Below are positions 42,623 through 50,645 of a stretch of DNA of 64,000 nucleotides, one piece after another. This stretch comes from Streptomyces venezuelae. Lineage in GTDB: Bacteria > Actinomycetota > Actinomycetes > Streptomycetales > Streptomycetaceae. Every line of letters begins with the position of its first letter. Position 1 is the stretch's first letter. Under the pieces are notes generated by a model that was not told where the DNA came from, made no database searches, and saw only the letters and a list, made by a program, of their open reading frames with translations. The stretch lies in contig NZ_CP029194.1 in the NCBI RefSeq assembly GCF_008642375.1, positions 5,254,501 to 5,318,500 on the forward strand, read 5' to 3'. The translations under genes were made by a program, and so were the position numbers.

Positions 42623-44011
42623 ATGCGTGCCTCACTCGCCACCTCGATCGCCGTCACCTGCGCGGCGGTGCTCGCCCTGCCGGTCTCCCTCGCCGCACCC
42701 GCGGCGGCCACGGCGCCACCGGAGGCCGTCGCGCTGCCACCGGGGCCCGAGCGGCTGCCCGGCTCCACCCAGTCGCTGCCGCTCGAGCCCCTGCACGGGT
42801 CCGTACGCGGATTCGGCGGCAGAGCCGGCTCCGATCCGGCGGAGCGGGGCCTGGCCCGACGCGACGTCAGACCGTTCTCCCTCCTCGGCGTCGTCTGGGA
42901 CGACCCGGTGGCCGCGCTGCACGGCACGGTGCAGGTCCGCACCCGGGCCACGGGCGGCGGGGCCTGGTCGCCGTGGCAGGACGTGGAGACCCACAACGAC
43001 GAGCACGGCGCCGACCCGGAGACCACGGAGGGCGCCGGCCGGGCGCTCAAGGGCTCCACGGCACCGCTGTGGGTGGGCGACTCGGACGGCGTCGAGATCC
43101 GCGTACGGGGCGAGGAGCAGCTCCCGGAGGGCCTCCGCCTCGAACTGGTCCACCCGGGCACCGACCCGGGCGACGCGGTCCCCCAGGTCCGTACGGCGGC
43201 CGCCCCGGACGGCCCGACGGCGGCGGAGGCGGCGGCCAGCGCGGTCAACTCGCAGCTGGCGCCGTACGGCGCGGCCTGGATCCCGGCGCTGTCGAAGGAG
43301 GCGACGGAAGTGACGTTCCGCCACTTCCCGGAGATCTTCGCCCCGGCAAGGCCGGCGGAACCGGCGAAGGTCACCCCCGTCGCGGCGGCCCCCGCGAAGC
43401 CGTACATCGGCCCCCGCCCCAAGATCATCACGCGCAAGGGCTGGGGAGCGGACGAGAAGCTCCGCGAGAAGGGCTTCGTCTACACGAAGAGCATCAAGGC
43501 GGCCTTCGTCCACCACAGCGCGACGGGCAACAACTACACGTGCCGCCAGGCACCCTCCGTCCTGCGCAGTATCTACCGCTACCACGTCCAGAGCAGTGGA
43601 TGGCGGGACTTCGGCTACAACTTCGCCATCGACAAGTGCGGCACCATCTACGAAGGCCGTGCGGGGGGCGTGGCCAAACCCGTCCTCGGCGCGCACACCC
43701 TCGGCTTCAACACCAACAGCATGGGCGTCGCCGTCCTCGGCAGCTACGACAAGAGCACTCCGCCGGCCGCCGTGCTCACCGCAGTCGCCCGGCTGACGGC
43801 CTGGAAACTGGGGCTGCACGGGGTGAACCCGAACAGCACGACGTACCTGACCTCGGGAGGCGGAAACCTGTACAAGAAGGGCACGAAGGTCAAGCTGCGC
43901 ACCATCGCCGGACACCGTGACGGATTCGCCACTGCATGCCCCGGCGCACGCCTGTACGGCAAGCTCGGCACGGCCAGGACGACCTCGGCGAAGTATCAGG
44001 GGAGGCGCTGA
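42623..44011 (+). CDS. Secreted N-acetylmuramoyl-L-alanine amidase (PGRP type)
   Basis: 462 residues: signal peptide (about 1-29), a long N-terminal region with a beta domain (VVWDDPVAALHGTVQVRTR), then an amidase_2/PGRP domain from about residue 275. Zinc ligands are visible: His in FVHHSATGNNY, His in GAHTLGF and the C-terminal GHRDGFATACPG with its Cys. RKGWGADEKL is the PGRP entry motif. It cleaves the bond between muramic acid and L-Ala in peptidoglycan, outside the cell. The ATG at 42623 begins the signal peptide. Situated between envelope-glycan genes. Confidence 0.9.
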   Translation: MRASLATSIAVTCAAVLALPVSLAAPAAATAPPEAVALPPGPERLPGSTQSLPLEPLHGSVRGFGGRAGSDPAERGLARRDVRPFSLLGVVWDDPVAALHGTVQVRTRATGGGAWSPWQDVETHNDEHGADPETTEGAGRALKGSTAPLWVGDSDGVEIRVRGEEQLPEGLRLELVHPGTDPGDAVPQVRTAAAPDGPTAAEAAASAVNSQLAPYGAAWIPALSKEATEVTFRHFPEIFAPARPAEPAKVTPVAAAPAKPYIGPRPKIITRKGWGADEKLREKGFVYTKSIKAAFVHHSATGNNYTCRQAPSVLRSIYRYHVQSSGWRDFGYNFAIDKCGTIYEGRAGGVAKPVLGAHTLGFNTNSMGVAVLGSYDKSTPPAAVLTAVARLTAWKLGLHGVNPNSTTYLTSGGGNLYKKGTKVKLRTIAGHRDGFATACPGARLYGKLGTARTTSAKYQGRR

Positions 44012-44115
44012 TGGGGTCAGCCGGGCAACCATCCGCATAAACTGACCGGTCACATAGCACGGACGACCGAGACGGGCGGGCGGACCGGCCCCGAACAGGA
44101 AGCAGAGACGACAAG

Positions 44116-45198
44116 GTGACTGAAGCGATCCTCCTGGTCGGTGGCAAGGGCACGAGGCTGCGGCCCCTCACGGTCAACACGCCGAAACCCATGGTCCCGG
44201 CGGCGGGCGTCCCCTTCCTGACGCACCAGCTGGCCCGCGCCCGCGCGGCCGGCGTCGAGCACATCGTGCTCGCCACCTCCTATCTGGCCGAGGTCTTCGA
44301 GCCGCACTTCGGCGACGGCTCCGACCTCGGCCTGAGCATCGAGTACGTCACGGAGGAGGAGCCGCTCGGCACCGGCGGCGCGATACGCAACGTCGCGTCG
44401 CGCCTCCACTCGGGCCCGGACGAGCCGGTCCTGATCTTCAACGGCGACATCCTCACGGGCCTCGACATCCGGGCGCTCGTCGACACCCACGCCTCCTCCG
44501 GCGCGGACGTCTCGCTCCACCTCACCCGCGTCGAGGACCCGCGCGCCTTCGGCCTGGTCCCCACCGACGCCACAGGCCGCGTCACAGCCTTCCTGGAGAA
44601 GCCGCAGACGCCCGAGGAAATCGTCACCGACCAGATCAACGCGGGCGCGTACGTCTTCCGCCGCTCGGTCATCGACACGATCCCCACCGGCCGCCCGGTC
44701 TCGGTCGAGCGCGAAACCTTCCCGGAACTCCTCTCCTCCGGAGCCCACCTCCAGGGCATGGTCGACTCCACGTACTGGCTGGACCTCGGTACCCCGCAGG
44801 CCTTCGTCCGAGGCTCCGCCGACCTGGTCCTCGGCCGCGCCCCCTCCCCGGCGGTCCCGGGCCGCTGCGGCGACCGCCTGGTCCTCCCGTCGGCCCGGGT
44901 GGCCCCGGACACCAAGCTGACCGGCGGCACGGTCATCGGCGCGGACGCGGTGGTCGGCGAGGGCGCGCGCATCACGGGCTCCACCATCCTGGCGGGCGCG
45001 GTCGTCGAACCGGGCGCGGTGATCACCGACTCCCTCGTCGGCGCGGGCGCCCGCATCGGAGCCCGTACGGTCCTCACGGGCGCGGTGATCGGCGACGGCG
45101 CCCAGGTGGGCCCGGACAACGAACTCCGGGACGGCATCAGAATCTGGTGCGACACCACCCTTCCCGCCAACGCGGTCCGCTTCTCCTCGGACCAGTAA
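44116..45198 (+). CDS. manC: Mannose-1-phosphate guanylyltransferase
   Basis: 360 residues. The nucleotidyltransferase domain (1-235) opens with AILLVGGKGTRLRPLTVNTPKPMVP and has FNGDILTG and EKPQTP; the C-terminal 115 residues are hexapeptide repeats of a left-handed beta helix (GTVIGADAVVGEGARITGSTILAGAVVEPGAVI). It makes GDP-mannose from mannose-1-phosphate and GTP, completing a pathway whose other two steps (manA, manB) lie 13-17 kb downstream. Glucose-1-phosphate specificity (RmlA-like) cannot be excluded from sequence. GTG start. A TGACCGGTCA palindrome lies at 44043-44052. Confidence 0.85.
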   Translation: MTEAILLVGGKGTRLRPLTVNTPKPMVPAAGVPFLTHQLARARAAGVEHIVLATSYLAEVFEPHFGDGSDLGLSIEYVTEEEPLGTGGAIRNVASRLHSGPDEPVLIFNGDILTGLDIRALVDTHASSGADVSLHLTRVEDPRAFGLVPTDATGRVTAFLEKPQTPEEIVTDQINAGAYVFRRSVIDTIPTGRPVSVERETFPELLSSGAHLQGMVDSTYWLDLGTPQAFVRGSADLVLGRAPSPAVPGRCGDRLVLPSARVAPDTKLTGGTVIGADAVVGEGARITGSTILAGAVVEPGAVITDSLVGAGARIGARTVLTGAVIGDGAQVGPDNELRDGIRIWCDTTLPANAVRFSSDQ

Positions 45199-45203
45199 TC
45201 CAA

Positions 45204-45231
45204 AGGCCGGGCCCCAAATGGGGCCCGGCTT
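45204..45231 (+). terminator. Terminator of manC
   Basis: A 12-pair stem (one G-U) around AAAT, starting 5 bases after the stop. Its right arm runs directly into the 15-bp tandem repeat. Confidence 0.8.
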
Positions 45232-45362
45232 CCGCGCCCCGCGCTTCCGCGCCCCGCGCTTCCGCGCCCCGCGCTTCCGCGCCCCGCGCTTCCGCGCCCC
45301 GCGCTTCCGCGCCCCGCGCTTCCGCGCCCCGCGCTTCCGCGCCCCGCGCTTCCGCGCCCCGC
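45228..45362. repeat. Nine perfect copies of a 15-bp tandem repeat
   Basis: The unit GCTTCCGCGCCCCGC is repeated nine times without a mismatch. The first four bases belong to the manC terminator's right arm, so the array grew out of the hairpin's 3' side. As translated it gives only a 5-residue repeat in each frame and is not convincing as a gene. It is a likely length-variable locus. Confidence 0.92.
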
Positions 45363-45578
45363 GCCGGGCCTGCCGCCCCCCGTTGTGGGCATGCGTTCCG
45401 CCGGGGCGGAACGGGTGGGCACAACGCCCCCAGGGCGATGCCCGCCCCCTGCTCGTCCACCCCCAGGACCCGCACAGCACCACGCCGGACCCGCGCGGGC
45501 CTCGCGCCAAGCCCCGCACGCGGACCCGCACAGGCCAACCCCCAAACCCCCGCCCGCGCCCCGGCTACGCTCGTAACC

Positions 45579-46550
45579 ATGGCCGGCCGCTTCCCACCCC
45601 CCACCCACCCCACCCGCACCACCGTGCGCGGCGGCCACGTCCCCGTACCAACACCCCCCGAGACCCCCGACGCCCCCGTAGACCTAGGCCTCACCCTCGG
45701 CCCCCTCCGCCGCGGCCCCGCCGACCCCACCTTCCGCGTGACCCCCGACGGCTCGGTCTGGCGGGCCAGCCGCACCCCCGACGGCCCCGGCACCCTCCGC
45801 GTGGCCGTCCGCGACGGCAAGGCCGAGGCCGAGGCCTGGGGCGCGGGCGCGACCTGGCTCCTGGACCGCCTCCCGGCCCTCCTCGGCGCCGAGGACGACC
45901 CGTCGGCATTCGTCCCCCGCCACAAGCTCCTCCTGGCGACCCACCGCCGCCGCCCCGGCCTCCGCCTGACGCGCACGGGCCTGGTCCTGGAGTCGCTGAT
46001 CCCGACGGTCCTGGAGCAGAAGGTCACGACGACGGAGGCGTACGGCGCCTGGCGCCTGCTCGTACGGAAGTTCGGCGAGCCCGCCCCCGGCCCCGCCCCC
46101 GACGGCATGTACGCGATGCCCGACGCCCGGACATGGACCCAGATCCCGTCCTGGGAGTGGCACCGGGCGAACGTCGACGGCAAGCGCGCGGCGACGATCG
46201 TCCGCGCGGCGCGGGTCGCGGCCCGCCTGGAGGAGGCCGCGCACATGACCCCGCCGGCGGCCCGCGAGCGCCTGGAGCTGATCCCCGGCATCGGCCCCTG
46301 GACGAGCGCCGAGACGGTCCAGCGCAGCAACGGTGCGCCGGACGAGGTCACCACCGGCGACCTCCACCTCCCGGGCATCGTCGGCTGGGCCCTCGCGGGC
46401 GACCGCACGACCGACGACGAGGCGATGCTGGAGCTCCTGGCCCCGTACGAGGGCCAGCGCCACCGGGCGGCCCGCCTGGTCCTCCTCAGCGGCCGAGTCC
46501 CGCCCCGCAGGGCACCCCGCATGACGCCGGGCAACATCACGCGCCTCTGA
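45579..46550 (+). CDS. DNA-3-methyladenine glycosylase (AlkA-like, HhH-GPD)
   Basis: 323 residues. The HhH-GPD core is in the C-terminal half: LIPTVLEQKVTTTEAYGAWRLL, the helix-hairpin-helix LELIPGIGPWTSAETV, and catalytic Asp261 in VTTGDLHLPG. The N-terminal half has an AlkA-like shape with FRVTPDGSVWRASRTPDG. It removes alkylated bases in base-excision repair. No Cys cluster for an iron-sulphur site is seen, unlike endonuclease III. The ATG at 45579 begins MAGRFPPP; the longer ORF runs back through the 15-bp repeat and is not real. Confidence 0.87.
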   Translation: MAGRFPPPTHPTRTTVRGGHVPVPTPPETPDAPVDLGLTLGPLRRGPADPTFRVTPDGSVWRASRTPDGPGTLRVAVRDGKAEAEAWGAGATWLLDRLPALLGAEDDPSAFVPRHKLLLATHRRRPGLRLTRTGLVLESLIPTVLEQKVTTTEAYGAWRLLVRKFGEPAPGPAPDGMYAMPDARTWTQIPSWEWHRANVDGKRAATIVRAARVAARLEEAAHMTPPAARERLELIPGIGPWTSAETVQRSNGAPDEVTTGDLHLPGIVGWALAGDRTTDDEAMLELLAPYEGQRHRAARLVLLSGRVPPRRAPRMTPGNITRL

Positions 46551-46600
46551 CGAGGCTCAGCCCCGCCCCGGCCCCGCCTCAGCCCCGCCCCCGCACCGCC

Positions 46601-47941
46601 TCAGCGCACCTCGACGAACTCCGCCGCGATCCGCCCCGGCCGCTCCTTCGGCGGCCCCGCCGCATGCCCGATCGCCACCGCGCCCATCGGGTCCCAGCCC
46701 TCCGGCAGCCCGAGGACGTCCCGTACGACGTCCCGGCAGAACATCGTCGACGACACCCACGCCGAGCCCAGCCGCTCACCCGCGAGCGCCACCAGGAAGT
46801 TCTGGACCCCCGCGCCCGCCGCGACCACGAACATCTCGCGCTCGGCGGCGTCCCGGCGCGGGTCGCCGTAGTGGTGGGCGCCGTCCATGACGAGGCACGG
46901 CACCGCCAGATACGGGGCGTTGCGCAGGACGTCCCCGCGCCGCACCCGCTTGGCCACCGACTCCTCGGACTTCCCGTCCCGCCGCAGGTCCTCGACCCAC
47001 GCGTCCCGCATCGCGTCGAGCAGCCGCGTCCGCGACTCCGGCGACTCGAGCAGCACGAACCGCCAGGGGGTGGTGTGGTGCGGGGCCGGCGCCGTCACGG
47101 CCGCGGCGACCGCTCGCCGGACCGCGCCCGGGTCGACGGGCTCGTCGGTGAACTCCCGTACGGTCCGCCGCAGCGTCACCGCCTCCCGTACCGCCTCCGA
47201 CGTCCCGAGCCGGAACATGTCGTCGGCGGCGACGCGCACGAGCGCCCGCGCCCCCGGCTCCTCGTCCCCGGCGACGACGTGCCGCAGACCGCGGACGACG
47301 GCGACCGGCAGCCCTTCGGCCTTGCCTTTCACCAGGTCGCCCGCGGCGGCGAGTTCGTCGGCGGTGGCGACCACGGTCGCGCTCAGCGGATTGCCCTGCG
47401 CGTCGGTCCCGCCGCGGAGGTCGTCGAGGACCCGCACCCCCGCCGCGCCGATCGCGACGTCGGTGAGGCCGGTACGCCAGGGCCGCCCGAAGGTGTCCGT
47501 GACGACGACCCCGACGTCGACGCCGAGCGCCTCCCGCAGCCCCGAACGGATGTGCCGCGCCGAGGCGTCGGGGTCCTCCGGCAGCAACAGCACCGTCCCG
47601 GGAGGGGTGTTGGAGGCGTCCACCCCGGCAGCGGCCATGACGAGGCCCTGCCGGTTCTCGACGATCCGCAGGGTGCCGCGCCGCGCCACCACCCGTACCG
47701 TCTCGGCGTCTATGGCCTCCTCGCGGTCGTCGGCGGCGACCACGCGCCCCTCGGCCTTGCTCACGATCTTGGAGGTGACGAGGAGGACGTCCCCGTCGAC
47801 GAGGCCGGGCGAGACGGAGGCGATCAGCTTGGCCAGATCGTCCCCGGCGGCCACCTCGGGCAGCCCGCCCAATGCCCAGACCCGGTACGAAGGAGCCTCG
47901 GGAGCCCCCGCCTCCCGAGCCGCCCCGGCGGCAGTCGTCAC
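46601..47941 (-). CDS. fbiB: Coenzyme F420:L-glutamate ligase, two-domain FbiB
   Basis: 446 residues. The N-terminal domain (about 15-250) is the CofE-type ligase (LLVTSKIVSKAEGR, DTFGRPWRTGLTDVAIGAAG); the C-terminal domain (about 255-446) is nitroreductase-like and binds FMN (RRTVREFTDEPVDP, WRFVLLESPESR, GAGVQNFLVALAGERLGSAW). It adds glutamates to F420-0, and the second domain reduces dehydro-F420. The two-domain form is typical of Actinobacteria. GTG start overlapping the fbiA stop by four bases. Convergent with the AlkA-like gene. Confidence 0.95.
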   Translation of the reverse strand: MTTAAGAAREAGAPEAPSYRVWALGGLPEVAAGDDLAKLIASVSPGLVDGDVLLVTSKIVSKAEGRVVAADDREEAIDAETVRVVARRGTLRIVENRQGLVMAAAGVDASNTPPGTVLLLPEDPDASARHIRSGLREALGVDVGVVVTDTFGRPWRTGLTDVAIGAAGVRVLDDLRGGTDAQGNPLSATVVATADELAAAGDLVKGKAEGLPVAVVRGLRHVVAGDEEPGARALVRVAADDMFRLGTSEAVREAVTLRRTVREFTDEPVDPGAVRRAVAAAVTAPAPHHTTPWRFVLLESPESRTRLLDAMRDAWVEDLRRDGKSEESVAKRVRRGDVLRNAPYLAVPCLVMDGAHHYGDPRRDAAEREMFVVAAGAGVQNFLVALAGERLGSAWVSSTMFCRDVVRDVLGLPEGWDPMGAVAIGHAAGPPKERPGRIAAEFVEVR

Positions 47942-48900
47942 CGCAGCTCCTCGGCGAGCGCCAGCGCCTCACGCGCCATCGCGGCCGTCGCCTCCACGTC
48001 CGTCATCATCAGCGGCACCGCCCGGCAGCGGATGCCCGCCGCCTCGACGTCCGCCACGGCGCCAGCGTCCACGGTGTCCACGAGCCAGCCGCCGACGAGT
48101 TCGGAGCCGTAGTGCAGGGCGACCGCCGTCGCCGTGGACTCCACGCCCACCGCCGCGAGCACCTTGTCGGCCATGCCCCGCACGGGCGCGTCGCCGACGA
48201 TGGGGGAGAGGCCCACGACCGGCGTCCCGGAGGCCGCGGCGGCGACGATCGCCTCGCGGATCCCGGGCACGGCCAGGATCGTCCCGACGCTCACCACGGG
48301 GTTGGACGGCGGGAAGAGGACGACGTCCGCCTCGGCGATCGCGTCGAGGACGCCCGGCGCGGGCTTCGCCGCCTCCGCGCCGACCGGCACGACGGCCTTC
48401 GCGTCCACGGAGGCGCGCAGCTTCACCCAGTACTCCTGGAAGTGCACGGCCTTCTGCTCGCCGTCGACCTCGATCGCGACGTGCGTCTCGACGCGGTCGT
48501 CGGACATCGGGAGCAGCCGCACGCCCGGCTGCCAGCGGGCGCACAGCGCCTCGGTGACGGCGCTCAGCGGGAAGCCCGCGCCGAGCATCTGCGTGCGGAC
48601 GATGTGGGTCGCGAAGTCCCGGTCGCCGAGGCCGAACCACTCGGGTCCGACGCCGTACGCCGCGAGCTCCTCCTTGACCGTGAAGGACTCGTCGAGGCGG
48701 CCCCAGCCCTGTTCCTCGTTGATGCCACCGCCGAGGGTGTACATCACCGTGTCCAGGTCGGGGCAGACCTTCAGCCCGAAGAGATGGATGTCGTCACCGG
48801 TGTTGCCGACGACCGTGATCTCCGCGTCGGGAGCGGCCTGCTTGAGGCCGCGAAGGAAGCGGGCACCACCGATGCCACCGGCCAGAACCACAATGCGCAT
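47938..48900 (-). CDS. fbiA: F420 biosynthesis phosphotransferase FbiA/CofD
   Basis: 320 residues starting MRIVVLAGGIGGARFLRGL, the CofD nucleotide-binding motif, followed by VVGNTGDDIHLFGLKVCPDLDTVMY, which binds the deazaflavin Fo. It joins a phospho-three-carbon unit from a GDP- or GPP-linked donor to Fo, giving (dehydro)F420-0. Ends LMMTDVEATAAMAREAL. First gene of the fbiA-fbiB operon; 13 bases separate it from the cysteine dioxygenase upstream on the same strand, so all three could be one transcript. Confidence 0.95.
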   Translation of the reverse strand: MRIVVLAGGIGGARFLRGLKQAAPDAEITVVGNTGDDIHLFGLKVCPDLDTVMYTLGGGINEEQGWGRLDESFTVKEELAAYGVGPEWFGLGDRDFATHIVRTQMLGAGFPLSAVTEALCARWQPGVRLLPMSDDRVETHVAIEVDGEQKAVHFQEYWVKLRASVDAKAVVPVGAEAAKPAPGVLDAIAEADVVLFPPSNPVVSVGTILAVPGIREAIVAAAASGTPVVGLSPIVGDAPVRGMADKVLAAVGVESTATAVALHYGSELVGGWLVDTVDAGAVADVEAAGIRCRAVPLMMTDVEATAAMAREALALAEELR

Positions 48901-48913
48901 GGACAGCAGTCTG

Positions 48914-49423
48914 TCAGGCGACGACGACCTCGGGGGCGGCCGGGGCGCACTGGGCCTGCAGCGACTCGTGCATCGGCATCTCGGTCAGGCCGGGGAAGTA
49001 GACGTGGAGGCTGACGGCCGGTTCGAGGGAGTCGTTGACGACCTCGTGGACGTACCCCGGTGCGAAGACCCGCTGCGAGCCCGGCGCGAGCGTCCGCGTG
49101 CCCCTGTCCGTACGCTCCGTCAACTCGCCGTCCAGGACGGTCAGGACGCCGGAGGAGACGCCGTGGTCGTGCAGCCCGCTGCCCTGCCCGGGCACCCAGG
49201 AGAGGAGCCAGACCTCGTAGCCGGGGCCGGTGCGGAGCCGGTGGTACCAGCGGGTCGTGGCGTCGTACTCGACGTACGGGGCCCACTGGGAGCGGTCGTC
49301 GGCGATGGAGCGCGCGAGCCCGGCGAACTCGGCCACCGTGACGGGGTGGGCGCGCTCGGGCTGGAGGAGGTGCGGGACCTCGAGGATGTCGCCGGCGATC
49401 TGAAGGTCGCTGTCCATGTTCAT
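48914..49423 (-). CDS. Cysteine dioxygenase (cupin, type I)
   Basis: 169 residues. The cupin barrel shows the iron-binding His pair in SGLHDHGVSSGVLTVLDG and a third His in GYVHEVVND. YVEYDATTRWYHRL and the later SLHVYFPGL match bacterial cysteine dioxygenases. It oxidises L-cysteine to cysteine sulphinate. The ATG at 49423 has GAGGAA upstream. It leads the fbiA-fbiB genes on the - strand and shares a long divergent upstream region with whiB, which contains four phased GTGAC repeats. Confidence 0.9.
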   Translation of the reverse strand: MNMDSDLQIAGDILEVPHLLQPERAHPVTVAEFAGLARSIADDRSQWAPYVEYDATTRWYHRLRTGPGYEVWLLSWVPGQGSGLHDHGVSSGVLTVLDGELTERTDRGTRTLAPGSQRVFAPGYVHEVVNDSLEPAVSLHVYFPGLTEMPMHESLQAQCAPAAPEVVVA

Positions 49424-50124
49424 GGGTGGGGAGGTTCCTCAGCAGAAACAGAAGCGGTGGGGGTCACGAAGAGGGGGTGACACAAGTGACACGAAGGTGA
49501 CGCTGGGTGACGCTGGGGGGAAGAAGCTGGAGCTCTACGGCATCAACAGCTGGAACAACAACAGCAACAGTCGACCTGGACAGCGCGGCGGAACCCACGG
49601 GCGTGGGTCGCGGCGGTCGCAGTGGTCGCTGGCATGCCACCAAAGGTGGCGGGAAGGGCACCCGACTGTCAACCCAATGCCCGATTTGGCGGTAATGTTT
49701 CACCTCATCCGGTTACAGTGCCCGGAGAAAGGTTTGTTCAGGTGCGGACCAGGAGAGATGGCGCTTCAACCGTGCCCGTAAACATGGCGGCGTCAGACGG
49801 CGAGCCCCCGGCTCGATCGCCACTCTCCGTGATCGGACTGTGATCCGGATCGCTTCCATGGCTGGATCGCAACAAGATCCAAGTCTCGGACGTCCTTTCT
49901 TGCGAGGGGCCTGTGCGGTACGGCCAGGCCGGCGGCATGTGTCACGTTTTTGGTGATTTGAACACTTTCCGCATAGGCTTGGTTCCGCAGAGTGAATACG
50001 AGGCCCAATAGCAGATCTCGGCTTGACTCGCACAGAGCACGAACTTGTAATTTCACTCGTGTCGTTCGGCCGGGTTCGGCAACGGCCACATCACGGGGAC
50101 GCACAGAACAGACGAGGGGCGCAC
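49424..50124. other. 701-bp divergent regulatory region, cysteine dioxygenase / whiB
   Basis: No gene is supported; small ORFs here lack Shine-Dalgarno sites and Streptomyces codon bias. The left side carries four phased GTGAC repeats. The middle (about 49545-49575) has an AAC/ACA-rich, low-GC patch, and 49680-49990 is also less GC-rich than the rest. whiB of S. coelicolor is known to have more than one promoter; I cannot assign -10/-35 elements reliably. Confidence 0.6.
49477..49513. repeat. Four phased GTGACRC direct repeats
   Basis: GTGACAC starts at 49477 and 49486, GTGACGC at 49497 and 49507. Spacings of 9, 11 and 10 bases put all four on one face of the helix. They lie 54-90 bases upstream of the cysteine dioxygenase start and look like a multi-site operator. 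Confidence 0.65.
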
Positions 50125-50388
50125 ATGACCGAGTTGTTCCAGGAACTGCTGGTCGAGGACGCGGACGAGGAACTCGGCTGGCAGGAGCGCGCGCTGTGCG
50201 CCCAGACCGACCCCGAGTCCTTCTTCCCCGAGAAGGGCGGCTCGACCCGCGAGGCCAAGAAGGTCTGCCTCGCCTGTGAAGTCCGCTCCGAGTGCCTTGA
50301 ATACGCCCTGCAGAACGACGAGCGGTTCGGCATCTGGGGCGGCCTCTCCGAGCGCGAGCGCCGCCGCCTGAAGAAGGCCGCGGTCTGA
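50125..50388 (+). CDS. whiB: Sporulation regulator WhiB
   Basis: 87 residues, nearly identical in length and sequence to WhiB of S. coelicolor as I remember it. The four iron-sulphur Cys are at 25, 48, 51 and 57; the turn GIWGG (69-73) and basic tail ERRRLKKAAV contact sigma factor and DNA. WhiB acts with WhiA to start sporulation septation in aerial hyphae. GAGGGG lies six bases before the ATG. It is a monocistronic gene with a 700-bp upstream region and its own terminator, which suits complex developmental control. Confidence 0.97.
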   Translation: MTELFQELLVEDADEELGWQERALCAQTDPESFFPEKGGSTREAKKVCLACEVRSECLEYALQNDERFGIWGGLSERERRRLKKAAV

Positions 50389-50458
50389 GCCCGGTCACGG
50401 AACGGCTCCCGAAGCCTTCCGGGCCCCGCGCGCCGAAGCGCGCACACCAGGACATGAC

Positions 50459-50502
50459 GAACGGTCCGCCCCCTGTGCTCCGTCACAGGCGGCGGACCGT
50501 TC
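50459..50502 (+). terminator. whiB terminator
   Basis: A 12-pair perfect outer stem, one C/C mismatch, then a 6-pair inner stem and 6-base loop, 70 bases past the whiB stop. The tail is TGCGTGTTCTG. Confidence 0.85.
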
Positions 50503-50645
50503 TGCGTGTTCTGTCCACGGCCGTCGTCCACAGGCCTCTGTCCACAGGGGCGGACCGTCTCGCGCACAGCCGTTAGTGTGGGCCTCCGTCCGAGACGCAC
50601 CCCACGCCCCCCGCGGGCGACCCCGGCCGGAGGGCCCGTAGCTCG

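Noticed and set aside
45147..45578. Long ORF through the 15-bp repeat joined to the AlkA-like gene
   Set aside because: The repeat gives a monotonous 5-residue pattern in every frame and overlaps manC and its terminator; the glycosylase fold starts at 45579.
49416..49781. Small + strand ORF between cysteine dioxygenase and whiB
   Set aside because: No Shine-Dalgarno, atypical composition and overlap with the dioxygenase start; it fits a regulatory region better.
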